DNA from: Roseiarcus sp963822215 | GTDB lineage: Bacteria; Pseudomonadota; Alphaproteobacteria; Rhizobiales; Beijerinckiaceae | DNA length: 64,000 nt | Direction of reading: 5' to 3' | Assembly (NCBI GenBank): GCA_963822215.1 | Contig: CAWGGX010000013.1 | Location: 124,001-188,000 of the forward strand | In this document: positions 1-7,937 of the stretch, in pieces | How positions within the stretch are numbered: the first letter of the stretch is position 1 | How the letters are laid out: the number at the start of each line of letters is the position of its first letter | Translations under genes and position numbers: made by a program | Notes under the pieces: generated by a model | Told to the model about the DNA's origin: nothing | Database searches by the model: none | What the model saw: the letters and a program-made list of their open reading frames with translations, nothing else

Positions 1-1009
1 GCTCGCGAGCAGGCCTTCGACCTCGTCGAGGAACGTGCCGGCGCCGGCGTTCTGCACGCGGATGCGCAGCGCGCCGGTCAGATTGAGCGTGCCCGCATAG
101 ACCTCGGCGCCGGGCGAGACGGCGATCGGCGCGGTCTCCCCGGTCACCAGAACTCTGATCGACCTCCGAACGTCCGTCCTCGACCGCCCCATCGACGGCG
201 ATGCGTTCTCCGGGGCGGGCGATCACCAGGTCGCCCGGGCGGATCGCGGCGATCGGCGTCTCGCGCGCCTCTCCATCCTCGCCGAGCTTCATCGCCCGAT
301 CGGCCCGCATGGCCGAGAGGTTGATGGCGAAGTCGCGCGTGCGCCGGCGCATCCGCTGGTCGAGCAGGCGCCCGGCGAGCAGGAACATGAGCAGCATGAC
401 GGCGCCTTCATAGTAGGCGCCACGCTGATGCGTGACCGTCTGTAGCAGCGACATCGCCAGACCGAGGATGACGCCGAGCGAGATCGGAACGTCCATGTTG
501 AGCGCGCCAGCCCGCACCGAGCGCGCCGCGCTCTCGAAGAAAGGCATGCCGGCGTAGGCAGCGCAGGGCAGCGCGACGAGTGCGGAGAGCCAATGGAAGA
601 GGTCGCGCGTCGCGGGATCGTTTTCCGCGCCCGCCCACAGCGAAACCGACAGCAGCATCACGTTCATCGCGCCGAAAGCGGCGACGCCGAGACAGCGCAG
701 AAGACGCTTCTCCTCCAGGAGTTCGACGCTGTCGGCCGCCTCGGCGGTGAAGGGAAAGGCCGGATAGCCGAGCGCCTCGAGCCGCTCGAGGATGACCGGC
801 GGCTCGAGGGCGCCCTCATTCCATTCCACGGTCACGCGCTTGTTGGCCAGATTGACCCGCGCGCCGCGCACGCCGGCCTGCCTGCCGAGACCCTTCTCGA
901 TCGCGACGATGCAGGCGCCGCAATAAACACCGTTCACCACGAGATCCATTGCCGCGACGCCGTCGGCGGGGCGCCGCACGAAATGCGACAGGTCCTGCGC
1001 TTCCGTCAT
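1..1009 (-). CDS. fixI: FixI/CcoI copper-transporting P-type ATPase, 5' part, with one frameshift
   Basis: Inner-membrane P1B-type ATPase that supplies copper for cbb3 oxidase assembly. The N-terminus has a heavy-metal-associated domain with the motif GVYCGACIVAIEK (about residues 32-44), then a hydrophobic segment with LNMDVPISLGV and MLLMFLLAGRLLDQR, typical of this family. It begins 11 bases after the fixH stop, so it closes the fixGHI operon; the gene runs off the left edge. At 150-155 one extra base breaks the frame just before the actuator motif. Before it the protein reads ...SEVDQS, and after dropping one base it continues LVTGETAPIAVSPGAEVYAG, the expected P-type ATPase sequence. This is either a broken gene or a sequencing error; the second is favoured (see findings). 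Confidence 0.9.
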   Translation of the reverse strand, partial: MTEAQDLSHFVRRPADGVAAMDLVVNGVYCGACIVAIEKGLGRQAGVRGARVNLANKRVTVEWNEGALEPPVILERLEALGYPAFPFTAEAADSVELLEEKRLLRCLGVAAFGAMNVMLLSVSLWAGAENDPATRDLFHWLSALVALPCAAYAGMPFFESAARSVRAGALNMDVPISLGVILGLAMSLLQTVTHQRGAYYEGAVMLLMFLLAGRLLDQRMRRRTRDFAINLSAMRADRAMKLGEDGEARETPIAAIRPGDLVIARPGERIAVDGAVEDGRSEVDQSSGDRGDRADRRLARRRGLCGHAQSDRRAAHPRAERRRRHVPRRGRRPARE

Positions 1010-1020
1010 GGGGCGCCGTC

Positions 1021-1512
1021 CTAGTCCGCGGCGGTGTCCGTGACCGTCATCCTGTTTTCGCTGCGGAACATCGGCTCGACGCCGCGCTTCGCCTCGATGA
1101 TCAGGGTCCAGCGTCCTTGCCCGATCGGGGTCGCGACCGCTTCGTAATTGCCCCCGTCGGAGATGAGCGCTGCGGTGCGGTCCTGCGCGGCGTCAAACGG
1201 ATGCTGAAACGTCGCGGTGACGGTGAGATCGGAAACCGGCCCCCCGTTGCGGTCGTGGAACTCGACCATCACCCGTTCGCCGGCGCCCTCCGCGCGTGTC
1301 AGCACGTCGGCTTTCCAGCCTCTCTCATCCTGCGCCCGCGCCTCGGCGATGCGCTTGTTGAACGCCTGGCTGGCGTCGTAGGAATTTTCCAGCGCCTCGC
1401 CATGCAGCGTATGCAGGGCGAAGTAGATCAGCGCGCCGTTTGCGGCGAACATCACCAAAAAGAACCCGCCGAGCCAGGCGAGAACGTGGCGTCCCGTCAG
1501 TTGTCCAGACAC
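1021..1512 (-). CDS. fixH: FixH family cbb3 oxidase assembly protein
   Basis: 163-residue protein with one N-terminal membrane segment (about residues 10-32, LAWLGGFFLVMFAANGALI) and a periplasmic domain starting with the family motif Y-ALHTLHGEALENSYDASQ. FixH takes part in maturation of cbb3 oxidase together with FixG and FixI, probably in copper delivery. It lies between fixG and fixI on the same strand, the usual fixGHIS order. Length and N-terminal sequence fit the family; the role is inferred from family and position. Confidence 0.93.
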   Translation of the reverse strand: MSGQLTGRHVLAWLGGFFLVMFAANGALIYFALHTLHGEALENSYDASQAFNKRIAEARAQDERGWKADVLTRAEGAGERVMVEFHDRNGGPVSDLTVTATFQHPFDAAQDRTAALISDGGNYEAVATPIGQGRWTLIIEAKRGVEPMFRSENRMTVTDTAAD

Positions 1513-1594
1513 GAGATGCCTTTCTCCGCGCGATCGTGCAAATATGCGCCCGCCCCCGCGCCCTGCAAGCCCTTCTGCATTGTCCTGCGGTCGC

Positions 1595-3094
1595 TCATGG
1601 ACCGAAGAAGTGATCGACCACCACGTTGCGCTCGCCCGTCTTCGGGTCGACCACGGTGAAGGTCAGCGGCGTCGACGACGCCGCGAGATTGACGTCCGGG
1701 GCCGTCGTTACATAGACTGGGACCTCGAGCGTCGAATCCGGATCGACGCGAACGCTCGAGCGCCCGTCGGAAAGGGGCTTGGCGACCACGCTACTGAGCG
1801 TCACGCGGGGAATGCCGCTCACCTCGAGGGTGAAATCCTCCGGGTCGGCGAGCTTGTTGGAGAAGCGCAGCGTATAACCGTTTCGAATGCCGCCCTCGGC
1901 AGTCTGAGTGTAGAGCGGCGCGCGCACGTGCAGCACGCTCAAGTGCGAATTCGATCGCGTCGTGAGCACATAGAGCATGATGCCGGCGGTCAGCACGATA
2001 AGGGCGGCGTACATGATGGTGCGCGGGCGGATTGGATGAAAGGCGTTCGCCTCGCCGCGCATGCGCCGTTCACGGTTCTCGTCATTGTCGTAGGCGATAA
2101 GCCGGGTCGGACGCTTGATCTTGGTCATCACCGCGTCGCAGGCGTCGATGCACAAGCCGCAGTTGATGCAGCCGAGTTGCGGCCCGTTGCGGATGTCGAC
2201 GCCGGTCGGGCAGACCGCGACGCACTGCAGACAGTCGACGCAGTCGCCGGCGGCCTGGTCGTGGGCCCGCGCTCGCGCCGCGTCCTTGACCGACATGCGA
2301 GGTTCGCCGCGATCGAAGCGGTAGGCGACGTTGAGCGCGTCAGTGTCGGTCAGCGCCGCCTGGATACGAGGCCACGGGCACATGTAGAGGCACACCTGCT
2401 CGCGCATGTGGCCGGCGAGCGCGTAGGTCGTGAACGTGAGGATGCCCGCCCAGATGTAGGCTAGGGCCGGAGCCCTGAGCGTGAAGAATTCTCTCATCAG
2501 CGTCGGCGCGTCGACGAAATAGAGCATCGCCGCTCCGCCGGTCGCGAGCGCGATCAGGAGCCAGATCGCGTGCTTGGCGGCGCGCTTCATGATCTTGTCG
2601 GCCGTCCACGGCGCCGCGTCGAGCTTCATCCGCTCGCGCCGGTCGCCCTCGATCCGGCGCTCGACCCAAAAATACAGGTCCGTCCAGACTGTCTGCGGAC
2701 AGGCGTAGCCGCACCACACGCGGCCGAACAGCGCGTTGGAAAGGAAGAGAATCAACGACGCGAGAATCAAGAGCCCGGTAAAGTAGTAGACCTCCTGCGG
2801 CCAGATCTGAATGAAGAAAAAGTAAAAACGCGAATGCGCGATGTCCGCCAGGACCGCCTGGTCAGGCAGGTTCGGTCCCCGATCCCACCGGATGAACGGC
2901 AAGACATAGTAGACGCCGAGTGCGATCCACAACACGATCCATTTTAAGCGCCTGTAGGTCCCCGAAACCTTCTGCGGGTAGACTTTCTTTGCAGCTTCAT
3001 ACAATGGACCGTCGTCGTAGATCTCCTCGGCGCTGATCGTCACTTCAAACGCGTCCTTTACCCGCTCACTTGCCGCCGCCGAGGCTGTGGACAT
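1595..3094 (-). CDS. fixG: FixG/CcoG cbb3 oxidase accessory ferredoxin-like membrane protein
   Basis: 499-residue polytopic protein with several membrane helices (for example WIVLWIALGVYYVLPFI and VYYFTGLLILASLILFL) followed by two 4Fe-4S binding clusters, CVDCLQCVAVCP and CINCGLCIDACD, and a C-terminal periplasmic domain. The conserved GRVWCGYACPQTVWTDLY motif is present. CcoG is thought to reduce copper for cbb3 oxidase assembly. The start overlaps the end of fixP by 29 bases, so the two are translationally linked in one operon. The full family length is present. Confidence 0.95.
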   Translation of the reverse strand: MSTASAAASERVKDAFEVTISAEEIYDDGPLYEAAKKVYPQKVSGTYRRLKWIVLWIALGVYYVLPFIRWDRGPNLPDQAVLADIAHSRFYFFFIQIWPQEVYYFTGLLILASLILFLSNALFGRVWCGYACPQTVWTDLYFWVERRIEGDRRERMKLDAAPWTADKIMKRAAKHAIWLLIALATGGAAMLYFVDAPTLMREFFTLRAPALAYIWAGILTFTTYALAGHMREQVCLYMCPWPRIQAALTDTDALNVAYRFDRGEPRMSVKDAARARAHDQAAGDCVDCLQCVAVCPTGVDIRNGPQLGCINCGLCIDACDAVMTKIKRPTRLIAYDNDENRERRMRGEANAFHPIRPRTIMYAALIVLTAGIMLYVLTTRSNSHLSVLHVRAPLYTQTAEGGIRNGYTLRFSNKLADPEDFTLEVSGIPRVTLSSVVAKPLSDGRSSVRVDPDSTLEVPVYVTTAPDVNLAASSTPLTFTVVDPKTGERNVVVDHFFGP

Positions 3095-3944
3095 AGACCG
3101 CCAGCGACTTGATCGTTTCCGGATCGAGCCGCCTGCCCCACGCCGGCATCGTCGAGTTGCGAGCGTTGGTGATCGTATAGATGAGGTCGTTGATGTCGTT
3201 GCCGTACAACCAGACCTTGGTCGTCAGGTTGGCGGAGCCCATGTCGATATTACCCTTGCCGTCCTCGCCATGGCAAGCCACACAATTGTCGGCGAATATC
3301 TTCTTCCCGGCGGCGACGTCGATGCCCTGCTCCGGCCCGAGGCCGTCGAGGGTGCGCACATAGTTGGCGACCTGGCGGATTTCCTCGGCCTTCAGGATGC
3401 CGTCCTTGCCGAACGCGGGCATGGCGCTCGTGTGCGTGTCAGAATCATCGGGCGCGCGGATGCCGTGGGAGATGGTCGTCTGGATCTGATCTAGCGTTCC
3501 GCCCCACAGCCAGCGTCCGGCGGTCAGGTTGGGGTAGCCCTTCTGGCCCTGCCCGCCCGCGCCGTGGCACGGGGTGCAGTTGTCGCCGAACGCGGCCTTG
3601 CCCTGCGCGAGCGCGAGTTCGAGCATCTTGGGATCGCCTTCGATCTGGGTGAGGCTCGCTTTCTCGAGGCCGGCCGCCATCTCCTTGCGCACCGACTGGC
3701 TGAAGGCGATGTCCTGCAGCACCGCTGCACGGTTGGTGTGGCCCAATATGCCCGGCGTGAAGCTGCCGACCAAAGGCCATGCCGGATAGAAGATCCAGTA
3801 GACGAACGCAAAGGCGATCGTCGCGTAGAAGATCCACAACCACCAGCGCGGCAGCGGCGTGTTCAGCTCACGAATGCCATCCCACTCGTGTCCGGTGGTT
3901 GTCTGGCCGGAGACTTTATCGACTTGAACCGGGTCGGCGCTCAT
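3066..3944 (-). CDS. fixP: cbb3-type cytochrome c oxidase subunit III (FixP/CcoP)
   Basis: 292-residue dihaem cytochrome c of the cbb3 oxidase. One N-terminal membrane anchor (about residues 34-52, WWLWIFYATIAFAFVYWIFY) is followed by two c-type haem domains with CTPCH and CVACH motifs and the distal methionines in TSAMPAFG and STMPAWG. It passes electrons to FixO and FixN on the periplasmic side. The ribosome-binding site GGGAGG overlaps the end of fixQ 3 bases upstream. It is the fourth gene of fixNOQP. Confidence 0.96.
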   Translation of the reverse strand: MSADPVQVDKVSGQTTTGHEWDGIRELNTPLPRWWLWIFYATIAFAFVYWIFYPAWPLVGSFTPGILGHTNRAAVLQDIAFSQSVRKEMAAGLEKASLTQIEGDPKMLELALAQGKAAFGDNCTPCHGAGGQGQKGYPNLTAGRWLWGGTLDQIQTTISHGIRAPDDSDTHTSAMPAFGKDGILKAEEIRQVANYVRTLDGLGPEQGIDVAAGKKIFADNCVACHGEDGKGNIDMGSANLTTKVWLYGNDINDLIYTITNARNSTMPAWGRRLDPETIKSLAVYVHSLGGGK

Positions 3945-3947
3945 TGC

Positions 3948-4103
3948 TCAATCCTCCCGCAGCGGCATGCGGGCCGCGTCATGGAACCGCGCGCTGTTCT
4001 TCGGCCAAAGCGCGTAAACGAGCGTCGCGAGGAAAAACAGGAAACAGTAGACAGTCCCACCCGATTGCGCGAACTGCGCGAGCATTTCGTAGGTCGTTGA
4101 CAT
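3948..4103 (-). CDS. fixQ: cbb3-type oxidase small subunit FixQ/CcoQ
   Basis: 51-residue protein, MSTTYEMLAQFAQSGGTVYC..., with one membrane helix (about residues 17-34, TVYCFLFFLATLVYALWP) and a short charged tail. FixQ/CcoQ stabilises the cbb3 complex. It sits between fixO and fixP where the family always lies, 17 bases after the fixO stop and 3 bases before the fixP start codon. Confidence 0.92.
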   Translation of the reverse strand: MSTTYEMLAQFAQSGGTVYCFLFFLATLVYALWPKNSARFHDAARMPLRED

Positions 4104-4120
4104 GGCGATCCCCTATCCCG

Positions 4121-4888
4121 TCAGCGCAAGCTGGCCTTGTCGTCGAACTGCTGGAAGTCGACGAGGGTGCCCAGCATCTGCAGATAAGCGATCACGGCGT
4201 CGCCCTCGGTGATCTCGGGCGAGCCCGGGTAGAACTTGCGCACGACCGCCTTGGGATAGCGCTTGAGCAGCGCCGCCGCCTCGGGGCTATCCGGGCTCAC
4301 CTGGGCCCTCAGGTCCGTCATGACATTGGCCATCTGATCGTCCGTGTACGGAACGCCGACTTCGCGGTTGGTCTCGACATTGGCGACAAGCTGACGCGTG
4401 TCGAGCGGCGTGTCGAACAGGAACCGGTAGGTCGGCATGATCGACTGCGGCACGACCGAACGCGGGTCGGTCAGGTGCGCGACGTGCCAGGAGTCGGTGT
4501 ACTTGCCGCCGACCCGGGCGATGTCCGGGCCGTTGCGCTTCGACCCCCACTGGAAGGGGTGGTCGTACATGCTCTCGGCCGCGAGCGAGAAATGGCCGTA
4601 ACGCTCCACCTCGTCGCGCAGCGAGCGGATCATCTGGCTGTGGCAAAGGTAGCAGCCTTCGCGCACGTAGATGTTCCGCCCGGCAAGTTCGAGCGGCGTG
4701 TACGGTCTCATCCCCTCCACGGGTTCGATGGTGCTCTTCAGGTAGAAGAGCGGGACGATCTCGACCAGGCCGCCGATGGCGACCATGATCAGGATGCCGA
4801 GGATGAGCAGGATAGGGTTCTTCTCCAAGATGTGGTGCTTGGCGAAGAGCGACGACCCGCCGTGCTGAGTCTGCGCGGAATTGCTCAT
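4121..4888 (-). CDS. fixO: cbb3-type cytochrome c oxidase subunit II (FixO/CcoO)
   Basis: 255-residue monohaem cytochrome c of the cbb3 oxidase. An N-terminal membrane anchor (about residues 25-46, PILLILGILIMVAIGGLVEIVP) is followed by the haem motif CYLCHSQ in the context GRNIYVREGCYLCHSQMIR and by the conserved KRNGPDIARVGGKYTDSWH stretch. The distal methionine lies in SIMPTYRFL. It starts 11 bases after fixN. The length is a little over the usual 240 residues. Confidence 0.96.
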   Translation of the reverse strand: MSNSAQTQHGGSSLFAKHHILEKNPILLILGILIMVAIGGLVEIVPLFYLKSTIEPVEGMRPYTPLELAGRNIYVREGCYLCHSQMIRSLRDEVERYGHFSLAAESMYDHPFQWGSKRNGPDIARVGGKYTDSWHVAHLTDPRSVVPQSIMPTYRFLFDTPLDTRQLVANVETNREVGVPYTDDQMANVMTDLRAQVSPDSPEAAALLKRYPKAVVRKFYPGSPEITEGDAVIAYLQMLGTLVDFQQFDDKASLR

Positions 4889-4899
4889 GGTCTAAGTCC

Positions 4900-6549
4900 T
4901 CATTCCGCGGGCTGGAGCGAAGGCTGCGCCGACGGCGCGGCCGCCTCGGACGCCGTGATTGTCATGTAGACGTTGTACAGCATCAGGCAGTAGGCGAGGA
5001 GGAACAACAGGCCGCCGAGCATGCGGATCACGTAGAACGGATGCATCGCCGCGACCGTCTCGATGAACGAGTATTCGAGATAGCCCTGCGGGGTGTAGCT
5101 GCGCCACATCAGACCCTGCAGGATGCCCGACACCCACATCGAGGTGATGTAGAGAACGATGCCGAGAGTCGCGATCCAGAAGTGCCAGTTGACCAGCTTC
5201 AGCGAGTACAGCTCGCGCTTGTTCCACAGCCAGGGAACCAGGCAGTAGAGCGCGCCGAACGAGACAAAGGCGACCCAGCCGAGCGCCCCCGAGTGCACGT
5301 GGCCGACGGTCCAGTCGGTATAGTGCGACAGCGAGTTGACCGTCTTGATCGACATCGCCGGGCCTTCGAAGGTCGACATGCCGTAGAAGGCGACCGACAC
5401 GACCAGCATGCGCAGGACGGGATCGGTGCGCAGCTTGTCCCAGGCGCCCGAAAGCGTCAGCAGGCCGTTGATCATGCCGCCCCAGGAGGGCATCCAGAGC
5501 ATGATCGAGAAGGTCATGCCGAGGGTCTGCGTCCAGTCCGGCAGCGCCGTGTAGTGCAGGTGGTGCGGGCCGGCCCAGATGTAGAGGAAGATCAGCGCCC
5601 AGAAATGGATGATCGACAGCCGGTACGAGTAGATCGGCCGTTCCGCGCGCTTCGGCACGAAGTAGTACATGATGGCCAGGAAGCCCGCAGTGAGGAAGAA
5701 GCCGACCGCGTTATGGCCGTACCACCACTGGAACATCGCGTCCTGCACGCCGCTCCAGACGACGTAGGACTTCGCCGAGAACAGCGACACCGGCACAGCG
5801 GCGTTGTTGCCGATGTGCAGCATCGCGATCGTCAGGATGAAGGCGAGATAGAACCAGTTCGCCACGAAGATGTGGGGCTCCTTGCGACGGAAGATGGTGC
5901 CGAGGAACACCAGCAGATAGGTGACCCAAACGATGGTCAGCCACAGGTCGGCGTACCATTCCGGCTCGGCGTATTCCTTGCTCTCGGTAATGCCGAGCAG
6001 GTAACCCGTGCCTGCGATCAGGATGAAGAAGTTGTAGCCGAGCACGACGAACCACGGCGCAAGGTCGCCGGCGAGGCGCGCCCGGGAGGTGCGCTGCACG
6101 ACGTAGAACGACGTCGCCAGCAGCACATTGCCGCCAAAGGCGAAGATCACCGCCGAGGTGTGCAGCGGCCGCAAGCGGCCGAAGTTGAACCAGGGGGCGA
6201 TGTTCAGATCGGGGAAAGCGAGTTCGGCCGCGATGTAGACGCCGACCGCCATGCCGGCGAGGCCCCAGAACAGGGCCATGATGGTCGAGAACTTGACCGG
6301 CCCGAAGTTATAGTTCGGCAGACCGTTGATCTCGAGCGGGGGGCGCGCCACATCCCGTTTGTTGTAGCGCTGGAAAATGGCGAGGATGCCGAGCGCCGCG
6401 CAGATGACGCCGAGGCCCATATGGAAGGCGTAGGCAGGCTCGATCGTCTTGGCCGCGATAAAGAGACAGAGCAAGGCCAGGATCGCGAGGACCACGATCA
6501 GCCCGATTTCGCCGCTCCAAAGCGACTTTGGTTGAGATACCGTCTGCAT
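4900..6549 (-). CDS. fixN: cbb3-type cytochrome c oxidase subunit I (FixN/CcoN)
   Basis: 549-residue catalytic subunit with about 12 to 14 membrane helices. It carries haem b and the haem b3-CuB centre where oxygen is reduced. Family signatures include RPLHTSAVIFAFGGN, WWYGHNAVGFFLTAGFLAIMYYFVPK and AGPHHLHYTALPDWTQTLGM with the expected histidines, and VGHVHSGALGWVAF. It is the first gene of fixNOQP, reading away from the FixK-like regulator at 6961-7689. High-affinity respiration at low oxygen is the family role; the sequence shows no unusual substitutions. Confidence 0.97.
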   Translation of the reverse strand: MQTVSQPKSLWSGEIGLIVVLAILALLCLFIAAKTIEPAYAFHMGLGVICAALGILAIFQRYNKRDVARPPLEINGLPNYNFGPVKFSTIMALFWGLAGMAVGVYIAAELAFPDLNIAPWFNFGRLRPLHTSAVIFAFGGNVLLATSFYVVQRTSRARLAGDLAPWFVVLGYNFFILIAGTGYLLGITESKEYAEPEWYADLWLTIVWVTYLLVFLGTIFRRKEPHIFVANWFYLAFILTIAMLHIGNNAAVPVSLFSAKSYVVWSGVQDAMFQWWYGHNAVGFFLTAGFLAIMYYFVPKRAERPIYSYRLSIIHFWALIFLYIWAGPHHLHYTALPDWTQTLGMTFSIMLWMPSWGGMINGLLTLSGAWDKLRTDPVLRMLVVSVAFYGMSTFEGPAMSIKTVNSLSHYTDWTVGHVHSGALGWVAFVSFGALYCLVPWLWNKRELYSLKLVNWHFWIATLGIVLYITSMWVSGILQGLMWRSYTPQGYLEYSFIETVAAMHPFYVIRMLGGLLFLLAYCLMLYNVYMTITASEAAAPSAQPSLQPAE

Positions 6550-6960
6550 TCCTCATCCCCAACGCGAGAGGCTGGCTCCCGGCCCGTTTCCGACTGCGTC
6601 ATGGGCAGTCTTCGAGGCTCCGGGAACGTCGAACGTCATCATGGCCTTCCGACGGGTCGACAAATGTGGCGGCCGGATGACGCGACAAAACTCTCATGCA
6701 TTGTTGATCGCCAGTCGTCCACCTCTCCCAAGGTCGCATTCCGCTCGCACTTTCGTCTGGCGCTCGGAAAAGCCTCGAAAATCAGGGCGAACGCGCAGTT
6801 TCACGCGGCTTTCCCGCCTCCGGCCTGGGGCGTGACCAATTGCCGCACGTAACGCGCATCGCGACGCTTGCCGCTTTGCGCCCATCGGGGCGGCTCGGCG
6901 CCCGCGCCGACGATTCGGGCCGCCTGCGCTTTGGCGATTCGAGGAGAACCGATGGCTCGA
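6550..6960. promoter_or_regulatory. fixN upstream region with only a half FixK/Fnr site
   Basis: The 411 bases between the fixN start and the end of the FixK-like gene hold no convincing gene. The promoter of fixNOQP must lie here or be shared. The best candidate for an Fnr/FixK box (consensus TTGAT-N4-ATCAA) is TTGAT-CGCC-AGTCG at 6704-6717, which has only the left half well kept. No perfect palindrome was found. Confidence 0.3.
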
Positions 6961-7689
6961 TCAGACGGCGGCCGCGGCGAACTCCACCGCGTCCGGCGCC
7001 GGGCCGACCGCGTCCCGGTCCGCGGCGGCGAGGCGAGCGAGCGCATCCGGGCGCACGATCTCAACCCGCCGCTTGCGCGGCAGCCTGAGGAACCCGCGAT
7101 CGCGGAAGAGCGTGAAGGTCCGGCTGACGGTTTCGATCGTCAGCCCGAGATAATCGGCGATGTCCTGCCGCTGCATCGCCAGATCGAGCGCCAACGCGCA
7201 CGGTTCGCCCGACCGCTCAGACAGCATAGTCAGGAACCACGCGAGCCGCTCCTCGGCCGAGCTGCGGCCGATCATCATCATGTGATCGATTGACAGCGTG
7301 AGCGCCCGAGTCGCTCCGTCGAACAGCGCCGCGTTGAGGCGGGGATCGTCGTTCATGCGCGCCCGGCAGGCGTGCCGCGGCACGATCGCCATCGCGGCCG
7401 CATCCACCGCCTCGATCGTCAGCTTGTGGGCGGCGTCCGGCTCGAGGCCACAGATGTCGCCGGGCATGTAAAACGCGAAGACCTGCCGGCGACCGTCGCG
7501 GGTGAACTTCACTGCGCGGAACATGCCGCGCATGACGAGGTAGTAACTCTCGGTCGGATCGCCTTCGCCCACGATCTCCTGGCCGGCCTCAAACGGAACG
7601 ATCAGGCCTTCGAAATGCGGGAAGCTTTCGGCGAAGAGCTCGCCGGCGTTCGGCGCGCCATCCTTCATGCGGTTGAGCGCAAAGGCCAT
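6961..7689 (-). CDS. Crp/Fnr family transcriptional regulator, FixK-like
   Basis: 242-residue regulator with an N-terminal cyclic-nucleotide-type beta-roll (GQEIVGEGDPTESYYLVMRGMFRAVK, about residues 37-62) and a C-terminal helix-turn-helix with DIADYLGLTIETVSRTFTLF. The E-T-V-S-R recognition helix is of the Fnr/FixK type. There is no N-terminal four-cysteine iron-sulfur motif, so it is more like FixK than Fnr. The reading frame stays open upstream to 7854, but that extension is Arg/Pro-rich with no family match, so the start MAFALNRMKDG at 7689 is preferred. It lies directly upstream of fixNOQP and is a likely activator of it. Confidence 0.85.
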   Translation of the reverse strand: MAFALNRMKDGAPNAGELFAESFPHFEGLIVPFEAGQEIVGEGDPTESYYLVMRGMFRAVKFTRDGRRQVFAFYMPGDICGLEPDAAHKLTIEAVDAAAMAIVPRHACRARMNDDPRLNAALFDGATRALTLSIDHMMMIGRSSAEERLAWFLTMLSERSGEPCALALDLAMQRQDIADYLGLTIETVSRTFTLFRDRGFLRLPRKRRVEIVRPDALARLAAADRDAVGPAPDAVEFAAAAV

Positions 7690-7937
7690 CCGACCATCCG
7701 TTCCCCATTCCCGTCGACAAGCGTCGGCCGGGCTCCTGATCGCGCTCCGCGCGGCCATCTGCCCCCGCGTTGCCAGACTATATGGGCGCGGCGGCGGCCG
7801 AAGAAACGGGACCATTTGCCGCAGTCGGACTGGACGCCGACGCAAGGCGCCCATGCGGCCCGATTCTCGACTGAACAGCGACGATTTCCGGGCGGATCCC
7901 GCTCGACAGAGCCGAACAAACCTGTCAGTCCGGGCGC

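Noticed and set aside
6704..6717. True FixK/Fnr box
   Set aside because: The left half TTGAT is good, but the right half AGTCG differs from ATCAA at three of five bases; kept only as a weak candidate.
5041..6852. 603-codon plus-strand frame opposite fixN
   Set aside because: Low-complexity Arg/Glu/Asp-rich shadow of fixN in high-GC DNA; fixN has full family conservation on the other strand.
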